This document shows positions 9,201 through 15,118 of a stretch of 15,448 nucleotides of DNA, piece by piece. This DNA is from an uncultured Lentisphaeria bacterium. Its GTDB lineage: Bacteria > Verrucomicrobiota > Lentisphaeria > Victivallales > Victivallaceae. Location: assembly GCA_903821255.1 (NCBI GenBank), contig CAIJKT010000646.1, forward strand, positions 1 through 15,448, in the 5' to 3' direction. Numbering within the stretch: position 1 is the first letter of the stretch; every line of letters begins with the position of its first letter. The position numbers and the translations under genes were made by a program. The notes under the pieces were generated by a model that made no database searches, was not told the DNA's origin, and saw only the letters and a list, made by a program, of their open reading frames with translations.

Positions 9201-9819
9201 CCATGCAGAGTCCGTTAAGCCATTCCGCCGGATTCCTGCTGAATGACCGGAACATTATGGTGTAAGTGAAATTTGCTTTAACCTGGATCTTATATGAATA
9301 TTTCCGCCATTCTTTTCCGGGATTGAACGTTTTGCTTTCCAGTACCGGGTAGCGTTCCTTGACGCTGCCGTACTGACGGGTAAGATCACTGCACCGGAAA
9401 TCCATGATGATCCCCGGCTGTTCATGCAGTTTGCCGTCTTCATCCGGAATGCTCTTCGCCATGAATGAAATTTCAACTTCGCCGTTCCGCGGCAGATAGA
9501 ATCCGGCGGCATAAAGATTGTATTCAGGCAGACCGTGATAACCCGGCATTTCCAGATATTGATTGCCGGATTCCTCGCGGCGGGTCACCGGCGCATAAAT
9601 CCGTTCAGGATTCTTATAGCCTTCATCTTTGTTGAAGTAGCCGAGGGCGAAAAAACCGGGAACCGGTTTGCCGGATTTGCCAAGCTCCATATTGCCGTTG
9701 AAAATCAACCACTTTTCCTGCCTGGCGATTTCCGGATTATCCAGCAGCATGACATCGGCAGCCTGAATTCCGGAGGCACACAACATAAAAGCCATTACTT
9801 TCCGTACCAATTTTCTCAT
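6262..9819 (-). CDS. Secreted multi-domain clan GH-A-like glycoside hydrolase with CBM9-like module
   Basis: An 1185-residue exported protein, the largest in the window. After a signal peptide (1-20, cut after SGIQA) comes a carbohydrate-binding jelly roll (about 35-215, FNGNMELGKSGKPVPGFF) and a beta-rich linker region. A TIM barrel (about 345-690) resembles GH39/GH42-type clan A hydrolases. Candidate catalytic residues are E498 in LLVEPQW after strand 4 and E600 (or E598) in PLWEQELYF after strand 7. The usual clan A Asn before the acid/base Glu is replaced by Val, so activity is not certain. Residues about 870-1030 resemble CBM9 (NLWNGDALELFIDR, 898-911), and a last CBM4/9-like module covers about 1040-1185. 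AAGGA lies 9 nt before the ATG. It starts 32 bp after the pseudopilin gene, so the two are probably translated from one message. It probably cleaves a plant or algal polysaccharide outside the cytoplasm; the linkage is unknown. Confidence 0.75.
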   Translation of the reverse strand: MRKLVRKVMAFMLCASGIQAADVMLLDNPEIARQEKWLIFNGNMELGKSGKPVPGFFALGYFNKDEGYKNPERIYAPVTRREESGNQYLEMPGYHGLPEYNLYAAGFYLPRNGEVEISFMAKSIPDEDGKLHEQPGIIMDFRCSDLTRQYGSVKERYPVLESKTFNPGKEWRKYSYKIQVKANFTYTIMFRSFSRNPAEWLNGLCMDNLKVCYTDAAEAAVCNEAAITCDRSISVFYPDEAVELKIQALLHSSEAKAPIRLHLRSDYFLKNMETLETALNRDASFKSIDGRSLYTGSVKYQPKQYGSFNTVVVFDRTPVFSSGGDFAVLHKLDKAISPLRKRIGGHFRTIGNYYQLTPSNDCPLIIRQGIDLETQLYALCGFGHGMVSFDLKKVQPQPDRMDFTMIDADIKLLEKYGIEPIPSLGAWWIYTTRRMNGGVQIGPMPNWFYDDKYTRRSLDKDTPDREPRTLKDDIWRLHVNSAAEHFGSRVNKWMLLVEPQWVLTPQDYLILQKIAWEIIKQKNPQDLLIAGDATSDAGYNLIGWLEKLHNIGFEKYLDCVSFNPYQSSLDNINGVLFRYSNLIEKLKKTLAPETPLWEQELYFIDNSKRKQDIGRQEAFSAGDVQRHYLLGLLNGLRGITGIPSTSISKNQNELGPNDILAGLNSLSSFLDGKSETTPIKLSNKLLRCGIFTDRDGRNSSGVIWSLRAGGMTMILPAVTGVKLYDCFGNELPAQKEIELGLDPIFATGSKDRLTSLFTQAEFKTARPVAIRGRMFGNMTFLEAENLSGSKNVVLADFDDNIAPVKLYFKDSDYLRLPVGFKLAKSGFKSGLKGESKLVADNIAIYAGSGEFTIPAGEAAALKLQMTDGSKLALWTGSGKLWVKAEVSDPAVTPSPDNNLWNGDALELFIDRSPFNRIGLDDFGGKNIPDLKINQYLFAAVPSLTGRTIQVVNPSSGKAFESGAVLKQEKTADGYALLISLPLDEIASSPGAGNIIGMNFELSRKDGKESKPKAALIDPKLESYKFRAHYPLFQIPGLNADMLENSNIKWKSNLDYALRKTTAYEVKEGFGKGPGIKVEILEEPSWGPTLRRGSVTGQPVNLAAGDYLLVFYVKGDKIDTMKVRLSKEKEKTFSGGDLPAGDRWTRYEVPFTVAGADAKAPVYFEFFTLRQDYSNAVVSDVALYKR

Positions 9820-9851
9820 CAGTAAGAATCCTTAATTGCAATAATTTATAT

Positions 9852-10592
9852 TCAGCGTCCAGTGGCGGCAAAGTATTTTTTCCATGCCGCAACGCCGGAA
9901 GCATCGTCATAGATCATATATTCCCTGATGGGCGCCAGTCTGGCATGGCCATCCGTATAGCTGGTCGGGATCAGATTATTATGGTAATCACCCCAAATCT
10001 GGGCATAGCCGGAGCCGAAATACGGCCCGGCCAGATAGCGGTAATCGATAATCACATAATTCGCGCCGTACACTCCCGGACCGTAACCGCCGCAAAGGAC
10101 TTCCACCGTTTCGCTGGGCTTCTGGATTTTGTTCCGCTTAAATCCGTCCAGTCCGGGAATATTTTTCATCCAGCTTGGCCCCGCCCCGTTCATCAGGTAG
10201 GGAGTGTTCCAGGTGGTCTGCGGAACCGAAGTGTAATGCACATTGGACGGACACATGGTTTCCAATATGGAGGTAGAGACGCCGCCCCAGGGCTCTCTGG
10301 CCCCTTTCATGTATTTGCCGCTGATCAGAAGCATGGTCCAGGTACGCGTTGGAGACCATGCCTGGGCTGGAGACGGATAACAGTCCGCGGAATCCGCGGA
10401 ATAGTTGCCCAATGCCAGATTTATCTGTTTGGTATTGTTCACGCAATTGATCTGTCTCGCCTTGATTCTCGCTTTGTTCAGCGCGGGCAGCAGCATCCCG
10501 GCCAAAATCGCGATGATGGCGATCACGACCAGGAGTTCAATGAGCGTAAAAATTCTTTGTTGCGACATTTTTTGCTGACTGATGTTTTTCAT
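9852..10592 (-). CDS. H-X9-DG pseudopilin-like protein (prepilin-type N-terminus)
   Basis: A 246-residue protein with a type IV prepilin N-terminus: a short basic leader, then [16 protein letters not shown] (16-31) and [11 protein letters not shown]. The Glu at mature position 5 (E19) is present. Residues 204-215, [12 protein letters not shown], fit H-X9-DG exactly, the C-terminal signature of a pseudopilin-like family hugely expanded in Lentisphaerota and Planctomycetota. Such proteins are thought to be inserted in the inner membrane by the N-terminal helix and may assemble with type II secretion-like machinery. The residue before the expected cleavage point is Ile15 rather than Gly, so normal prepilin peptidase cutting is doubtful. 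The start is fixed by a strong ribosome site 7 nt upstream. Its position between the regulator and the secreted glycosidase suggests a role in export, display or capture of the glycan or its enzymes. The function is unproven. Confidence 0.88.
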   Translation of the reverse strand: MKNISQQKMSQQRIFTLIELLVVIAIIAILAGMLLPALNKARIKARQINCVNNTKQINLALGNYSADSADCYPSPAQAWSPTRTWTMLLISGKYMKGAREPWGGVSTSILETMCPSNVHYTSVPQTTWNTPYLMNGAGPSWMKNIPGLDGFKRNKIQKPSETVEVLCGGYGPGVYGANYVIIDYRYLAGPYFGSGYAQIWGDYHNNLIPTSYTDGHARLAPIREYMIYDDASGVAAWKKYFAATGR

Positions 10593-10599
10593 TCTGGAA

Positions 10600-10609
10600 T
10601 CCTCCTTTT
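10600..10609 (-). promoter_or_regulatory. Strong ribosome binding site of the pseudopilin gene
   Basis: The minus strand reads AAAAGGAGGA, near-complete complementarity to the 16S rRNA tail, 7 nt before the ATG at 10592. It is the best such site in the window and points to high expression of the pseudopilin compared with its operon neighbours. Confidence 0.8.
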
Positions 10610-10658
10610 ACCGTTTTTTACATTCGCTACAAATTAATTATCTTCACTTATTCCGGCG

Positions 10659-11765
10659 CTAACAAGTTTCTCTGACAATCAGCTCCGAGTCAATCTTAAT
10701 ACATACTGTTTCGCCGGAATTTTCATTATTGATATTCTTTTTGATCATTTCGCCCAGCCGCCTGCCGATTTTTTCCAGCGAAGGCGATACTGTCGTCAGA
10801 TTGTATTCGCGATATTTCGAATTATCGTCAAATGAAATCAGCATAAAGTCCTTTCCGGCAGTTAACGAATGAGACTTGGCAATATCCACTATAAGCGCGG
10901 CCACCTCGTCATTCTGGGCGATTAAAACCACGGACTTACTTTCCAGCTCTTTGATAAAGCAGTCATTGCCTTTTGCAAAACTCTTACCGTCTTTTATAAA
11001 TTCCAGAACTTTTAATTTCCGGTTGCCGCCGGAACCGCGCTTGAAACCAAATTCAAGACCGCGCAGTCGTTCGCGCAGCCAGAAACTTTCAAAACCGGCC
11101 CGCCGGCAGAAAATCACATTTTTCAATCCCTTAGACAGCAGATAATCGGCGACCATGACACTATCGCCAAAAACATTTACCGAGACTATATTGTACGGCC
11201 AGTCCAGCCAGCTGGAGATCCCCCGGTCAAATATAAACACATCGTTATGGAACTCAAAAAATATTTCAGGATACTGGGAAATAACGGTTTCCAGATCCTG
11301 GTCCGCAACAATCAGCAAGGCATTGCAGCCTTCGCAAACCAGTTCTTTCAGCAGTCGGCGGTAGTCTTCCAGTTCATTGATGCCGGAAATATCCCGGTAA
11401 ACCATTTCGATTGATTCCGCCTTCAGCACACTTTCCAGCGCCGACATGATCCGGTCATTCCAGTGAATATGCTGAAAAAGAGGATTGCAGTGGTTAAGCA
11501 CGCAGACCCGCCGGGTGGTAACACTTTTCAGTTCGCCGAAGGAATACGGGCGCGGGACGCGGTTGACAAACGTACCCTGCTTTTTGTTTCTGCGCAAAAT
11601 TCCGAACCGCTCCAGTTCCTTGATCGCAAAATGCGCATTCATCCGGTTAGTGTCAAAGCTTTTGCTTAATTCGCTCTCGGTGGGAATACGCGCGTTCTCG
11701 CCGAATCTTCCTTCGGCGATATTATCCAGCAGGTAATTATATATTTTTTCCTGAGAGAGATTCAT
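10659..11765 (-). CDS. GntR-family regulator with LacI-type sugar-sensing domain
   Basis: A 368-residue chimeric regulator of the AraR/GntR-LacI type. The N-terminal winged helix (about 1-68) shows the GntR signature IPTESELSKSFDTNRMNAHF (27-46) and the wing ILRRNKKQGTFV (56-67). From about 85 to the end is a periplasmic-binding-protein-like sensor of the LacI class, with LISFDD...LTTVSPSLEKIG near residues 307-332. Such proteins repress sugar-use operons until the inducing sugar binds. It is the first gene of the minus-strand block and ends 66 bp before the pseudopilin gene with no clear terminator. It is therefore the likely regulator of the whole glycan operon as well as of itself. Its own promoter carries four candidate half-sites. 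No ribosome site is visible before the ATG, so translation may be weak. The inducer is unknown. Confidence 0.9.
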   Translation of the reverse strand: MNLSQEKIYNYLLDNIAEGRFGENARIPTESELSKSFDTNRMNAHFAIKELERFGILRRNKKQGTFVNRVPRPYSFGELKSVTTRRVCVLNHCNPLFQHIHWNDRIMSALESVLKAESIEMVYRDISGINELEDYRRLLKELVCEGCNALLIVADQDLETVISQYPEIFFEFHNDVFIFDRGISSWLDWPYNIVSVNVFGDSVMVADYLLSKGLKNVIFCRRAGFESFWLRERLRGLEFGFKRGSGGNRKLKVLEFIKDGKSFAKGNDCFIKELESKSVVLIAQNDEVAALIVDIAKSHSLTAGKDFMLISFDDNSKYREYNLTTVSPSLEKIGRRLGEMIKKNINNENSGETVCIKIDSELIVRETC

Positions 11766-11777
11766 AAATACCAGAAT

Positions 11778-11819
11778 AATGTTAATGTTTTTAACTTACT
11801 ATATTAACATTATAACATT
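11778..11819. promoter_or_regulatory. Candidate GntR-type operator cluster
   Basis: Two AATGTT hexamers in tandem (11778-11783, 11784-11789) face two AACATT hexamers (11806-11811, 11814-11819), giving four half-sites in inverted orientation within 42 bp. They overlap the -10 box and the predicted leader of the GntR-type gene. The arrangement fits binding of two dimers that would block the promoter. Confidence 0.65.
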
Positions 11820-11837
11820 AAAAATTAATCCTGTCAA
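11809..11837 (-). promoter_or_regulatory. Consensus sigma70 promoter of the GntR-type gene and probable glycan operon
   Basis: On the minus strand, TTGACA (11832-11837), 17 bp and TATAAT (11809-11814) are perfect consensus elements. Transcription should start near 11802. No other convincing promoter was found between the genes of the central block, so this may drive the whole cluster down to 2636. Confidence 0.85.
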
Positions 11838-11839
11838 TA

Positions 11840-11900
11840 GCCTTCGCCGAAAATTGTTGATAAAATCTTATATTACTTTGTGAAACACAGCCGCGAAGGC
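11840..11900. repeat. Spaced inverted repeat between the AraC and GntR genes
   Basis: GCCTTCGC (11840-11847) and GCGAAGGC (11893-11900) are perfect inverted copies, 53 bp centre to centre. The first arm abuts the upstream side of the GntR-gene -35 box. It could be a paired activator or repressor site, or a weak large hairpin after the AraC-type gene. No T-run follows. Confidence 0.4.
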
Positions 11901-11918
11901 AAAAGCGATGGAATCAAT

Positions 11919-12776
11919 TCACTTTCTCCGGAAATGCATGCGGCGGTAGGCATTAGGCGGAATTCCGGTAATTTTTTTGAAGACATTGTTAAACTGGGCG
12001 GCGCTGGAGAAACCTAACTGGTCCGCCAGCAGCTTTACGGGGGTGGAGGAACTCATCAACTGGAGTTTGGCATGCTCAATCTTGTTGTTGAGAATATACT
12101 GATAGGGGCTGAGTCCGGTTTCCTGCCGGAACTTGCGGCCCAGGTGTTCGCGCGAAACATCCAGCATCTTTGCGAGCTGTTCCACGGTCAGCAGCCGATG
12201 AGTATTTCCCTTGATAATGCCGCGCACCTGGTCGGAAATCAGGTTCCCGGTCTCAATGCCGCATTTTTTTTCCTTGCTCCATACCAGCGCGGACAGCAGT
12301 TCCATGACCAGCGAACATGATTCAGCGGAACTGATCGCACTGGACAGAAGTCCTGACTTGCAGTAAGCCTGCATCCGGCTGATTATTTCCGATGACTGCT
12401 TCAGTTCGAAAACATATCCCCACTGCCGGTTGATCGAAGAGACCATGTCTGCGGTGGTATCCGAAACAAATGAACACCACAGCACCTGCCATGGTTCAGT
12501 CGCATCTTCCGGATAATAATAGGAATAGGACGGATCGTTATGGTTGAACAGGAACCCGGTGCCCGGCGGCAGATCGAAAGTGGTTTGCCCGTCACAAAAT
12601 CTGCCGAGTCCGGAAAGGGTATATTGAAAAGCGCAGGCATTTTCATCGAGGCGCTTGCCGCCGGTCCAGTAATAAGCAGCATCGTAGATTGTGCTGACAT
12701 AGATCAGCCGCAATGCCGGCAGTTCCGGCAACTGATTCTCAATTTCAAAAACGGTTCCGCTATTATGTTTCAGCAT
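11919..12776 (-). CDS. AraC-family transcriptional regulator
   Basis: A 285-residue regulator with an N-terminal cupin-like sensor and a C-terminal double helix-turn-helix. In the sensor, QYTLSGLGRF...FDLPPGTGFLF (51-77) and WQVLWCSFV (96-104) are typical of the AraC sugar-binding arm. In the DNA-binding part, HTH1 is near LTVEQLAKMLDVSREHLGRKF (196-216) and HTH2 near VKLLADQLGFSSAAQFNNVF (247-266), followed by the signature GIPPNAYRR. Proteins of this type are usually activators that respond to a sugar or small organic molecule. The gene is divergent from the URO-D-like gene across 101 bp, so it most likely activates that gene and perhaps the GntR-led operon that follows on its own strand. 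No good ribosome site precedes the ATG. Family call is firm; the ligand is unknown. Confidence 0.92.
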   Translation of the reverse strand: MLKHNSGTVFEIENQLPELPALRLIYVSTIYDAAYYWTGGKRLDENACAFQYTLSGLGRFCDGQTTFDLPPGTGFLFNHNDPSYSYYYPEDATEPWQVLWCSFVSDTTADMVSSINRQWGYVFELKQSSEIISRMQAYCKSGLLSSAISSAESCSLVMELLSALVWSKEKKCGIETGNLISDQVRGIIKGNTHRLLTVEQLAKMLDVSREHLGRKFRQETGLSPYQYILNNKIEHAKLQLMSSSTPVKLLADQLGFSSAAQFNNVFKKITGIPPNAYRRMHFRRK

Positions 12777-12811
12777 ATCACAAATACTAAATTAATATCA
12801 ATTTTTAATTC

Positions 12812-12839
12812 TTGCAGGCTGTTTTTATACATGTATAAT
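12812..12839 (+). promoter_or_regulatory. Probable activator-dependent promoter of the URO-D-like gene
   Basis: A perfect -10 TATAAT (12834-12839) lies 16 bp after TTGCAG (12812-12817), which matches the -35 consensus at only three positions. A good -10 with a poor -35 is typical of promoters that need an activator, and an AraC-type gene is adjacent. A second TATAAT occurs at 12848-12853. A leftward promoter for the AraC-type gene may use TTGAAA at 12868-12873, less certainly. Confidence 0.45.
12825..12838. promoter_or_regulatory. 14-bp palindrome in the divergent AraC/URO-D region
   Basis: TTATACATGTATAA is a perfect palindrome overlapping the rightward -10 box and containing a TATAAA-like box on the other strand. 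It is followed by four TAA repeats (12836-12847). It may be an operator or simply result from facing -10 boxes. Confidence 0.4.
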
Positions 12840-12877
12840 AATAATAATATAATCACTAATAGTTAATTTTCAATAAA

Positions 12878-14152
12878 ATGGATGATGCAATGAGCAATTT
12901 TTCAGTTACTCCGGAGGAACGGGTTTATCTGCGTGAACTGGCGAAGAAGTGTCAGGAATATGCCAGTCTGCCGGTGATGGCGGAACGCCGGAAACTATGG
13001 TACGGGCATAACGCCCTGCAAGGCCGCCGTCCGGTGCTGGTGATGGAACTCAATACTTTTATCAGTGACATCCTCCCGCCGCTGAAATGCACCAGTCCGG
13101 CTGCGCGGGAGATGGAGGCCGAACTTCAAACCAGGATCGTCAATCATGAACTGGTTGATGACGATAAAGTACTGCCGGATGATTATACCGTTCCCTGGCA
13201 GATTGATTTCCGCCTGTTCGATCTGGAAGTGAAGATGCACCGGGCGGAGGACTCCGAAGGCCGCAATGTGGGTTATCAGTTCGAATACGACATCACCGAT
13301 CTGCGGCGCGACATCGAAAAACTCCGTCCGTCAACGTTTCGCGCGGACCGGTCCGCGACTTTCGCGAAAAAGGAATTCGTCGAATCGCTGATCGGCGATA
13401 TTCTGCCGGTGCATATAAAAAACATGTCAATGGCGTGGGCTTTCGGCATCACTGCGCGGGTTGTTATGCTGATGGGGATGGAAAACATGTTCATGTCGCT
13501 GATGGATTCCCCTGAAGAAATGGTGCGCCTTTTCAATATGATCCGCGACGGCATGCTGGATTTTTCGAGATGGATGGAGCGTGAAGAGTTGCTGACGCTG
13601 AACAACGGCAATGATTATGCCGGGGCCGGCAGTTACGGTTTTACCAGTGAACTTCCGTCCGCGGATTTTACCGGAAAAGTCAGGTGCAAAGATTTGTGGG
13701 CAAACCTGAACAGCCAGGAGTCGGTCGGACTTTCCCCGGAAATGTTCAGAGATTATATCTATCCGTCATACCACGAACTTGCCAAAGAATTCGGCATGAC
13801 TTACTACGGCTGCTGTGAACCGGTACATGAAATATGGGAAAGCTGCATCAGGCATTTGCCCAATCTGCGGAAAGTGTCCGTCTCCGCCTGGTGCAACCAG
13901 CAGAGCATCGGCGATGCCCTGCGCGGCTCCAAAGTGATTTACTCCAGAAAACCGTCGCCGAATTATATCGGCGTCGGGGATTTTGTTCCGGAAGCGTATG
14001 CCGCCCACATCGCGGAAACGCTGAATGCCGCCAGAGGCTGTGAACTGGAAATCATCCACCGCGATATTTATACACTGAACGGCGACCGCACCCGTCCCGG
14101 CAGGGCAATCAAAATCGCCCGCGAACTGATTGAAAAACAATGGCACTGTTAG
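12878..14152 (+). CDS. Uroporphyrinogen decarboxylase-superfamily (methyltransferase-like) protein
   Basis: A 424-residue cytoplasmic protein that resembles URO-D-superfamily proteins common in Lentisphaerota and Planctomycetota. The superfamily also contains MtaA/CmuA-type methylcobamide:thiol methyltransferases. Visible pieces are a long N-terminal region with LWYGHNAL and RRPVLVMEL, a middle part with WAFGITARVVMLMGMENMFM and SPEEMVRLFNMIRDG, and a C-terminal barrel half with SPEMFRDYIYPSYHELAKEF. YYGCCEP (309-315) has two adjacent Cys that could bind zinc, which is inference. It is unlikely to be a haem-pathway HemE because there is no other haem gene and the sequence differs strongly. 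The ATG at 12878 has no ribosome site; the in-frame ATG at 12890, preceded by GGA, is an alternative. It is divergent from the AraC-type gene and convergent with the amidohydrolase, 21 bp away. The reaction is unknown. Confidence 0.75.
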   Translation: MDDAMSNFSVTPEERVYLRELAKKCQEYASLPVMAERRKLWYGHNALQGRRPVLVMELNTFISDILPPLKCTSPAAREMEAELQTRIVNHELVDDDKVLPDDYTVPWQIDFRLFDLEVKMHRAEDSEGRNVGYQFEYDITDLRRDIEKLRPSTFRADRSATFAKKEFVESLIGDILPVHIKNMSMAWAFGITARVVMLMGMENMFMSLMDSPEEMVRLFNMIRDGMLDFSRWMEREELLTLNNGNDYAGAGSYGFTSELPSADFTGKVRCKDLWANLNSQESVGLSPEMFRDYIYPSYHELAKEFGMTYYGCCEPVHEIWESCIRHLPNLRKVSVSAWCNQQSIGDALRGSKVIYSRKPSPNYIGVGDFVPEAYAAHIAETLNAARGCELEIIHRDIYTLNGDRTRPGRAIKIARELIEKQWHC

Positions 14153-14173
14153 TGAAACAGGGTTAGCGGGAAA

Positions 14174-14983
14174 TCACAGCCCTATTATTTTTTGGGCGTT
14201 GCGGTACATGACGTCTTTTCTGGTTTCCTCATCTACGTTGAACGCGTTAAACAGGTTATCATAAAATTCAATGAGTACCTCCGGCAGCGGACTGTCCGAC
14301 CCGAAGACGATTTTTTTGAACAGCTCCATATTCGTTACCTCCTCCGTAGTCCGCAGGTTGATTTCCGCTGACTTGCAGAAGAGGATTTTGAGCAACGAAT
14401 ACGGCATCCAGCGGATAGTGCCGCCGCTTAAGTCAAAATAGACGCCGGGAACCTTCGCGGCAACCTCCGCCGCCTGTAGACAGAAGCCGGTATTCCCCAG
14501 GTGCGCACCGATCAGTTTAAGACCGGGAAACGCTCTGCTCACGGCGTCCAGATGAACCGGCTGCATGCGCTCATAGGAGACTGAACGGCCGTCTCCGCCG
14601 CTTGCCACATAGCCGGTATGGAAAAGAATAAACATCTTGTGCGAAACTGCACGTTCGTAGAAAGGGAAATAGGCTTTGTCGTCGTAGTTCCTTCCAGTGT
14701 AGATGAATTTAAGCCCCCTGAAGCCCCATGCGTGGAATGTGTCCACAATGTCGGGGGCATCCCGGTCCGGATCGGGATTGCCGACACCGATGAAAAAATC
14801 CGGATATGCATTCACGGCATCGCGCACCTGGGTATTATATTTCGCGTGATAATCGCAGATGCAGGCCTTCTCCACTCCGATTTTTCTGCAATGCCCGACA
14901 TATTCTCGGAGTCCAAGTCCGCTGACAGATACGCTCCCTTTGCTCTCTTCCACCTGAATATGTGCATGCATGTTGATAATCAT
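14174..14983 (-). CDS. Metal-dependent amidohydrolase (amidohydrolase 2 type)
   Basis: A 269-residue cytoplasmic TIM-barrel hydrolase or decarboxylase of the COG2159-like group. All expected metal and catalytic positions are visible: HAH after strand 1 (H6, H8), a barrel lysine in RGLKFIY (K92), H122 in LFHTG, H161 in GAHLG and D230 in FGSDSP. Family members hydrolyse or decarboxylate small cyclic or aromatic acids and lactones. The frame extends 11 codons upstream to 15016, but GGGAG lies 6 nt before the inner ATG and the protein then starts MIINMHAHI, as is usual, so 14983 is preferred. An MFS transporter gene lies upstream on the same strand (135 bp gap), suggesting uptake and breakdown of one substrate. 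It is convergent with the URO-D-like gene. The 135-bp gap upstream shows no convincing promoter. The substrate is unknown. Confidence 0.85.
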   Translation of the reverse strand: MIINMHAHIQVEESKGSVSVSGLGLREYVGHCRKIGVEKACICDYHAKYNTQVRDAVNAYPDFFIGVGNPDPDRDAPDIVDTFHAWGFRGLKFIYTGRNYDDKAYFPFYERAVSHKMFILFHTGYVASGGDGRSVSYERMQPVHLDAVSRAFPGLKLIGAHLGNTGFCLQAAEVAAKVPGVYFDLSGGTIRWMPYSLLKILFCKSAEINLRTTEEVTNMELFKKIVFGSDSPLPEVLIEFYDNLFNAFNVDEETRKDVMYRNAQKIIGL

Positions 14984-14989
14984 TTCCGT

Positions 14990-14994
14990 CTCCC
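14990..14994 (-). promoter_or_regulatory. Ribosome binding site fixing the amidohydrolase start
   Basis: GGGAG on the minus strand stands 6 nt before the ATG at 14983. The alternative ATG at 15016 has no comparable site, so the shorter protein is preferred. Confidence 0.65.
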
Positions 14995-15118
14995 GCCATT
15001 TAGTATTTTCATTCATATTCGTTCATCTAAAATAGCGGTTGAATAAAAGTTTCCCAGCAGCAGATTTTAAATTTACATAATTCGAATGCAGTTTTATGGA
15101 ATAGATGTCAGCATCCGG

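Noticed and set aside
9945..10637. 230-codon open frame on the plus strand
   Set aside because: Antisense to the pseudopilin gene and shows no domain; a shadow frame.
14153..14195. Possible intrinsic terminator between the URO-D-like and amidohydrolase genes
   Set aside because: Only four stem pairs with a long loop before a T-rich stretch that lies within coding sequence; too weak to call.
14984..15016. Longer start of the amidohydrolase at 15016
   Set aside because: No ribosome site precedes it, while the ATG at 14983 has GGGAG at the right distance and gives the usual short N-terminus before HAH.
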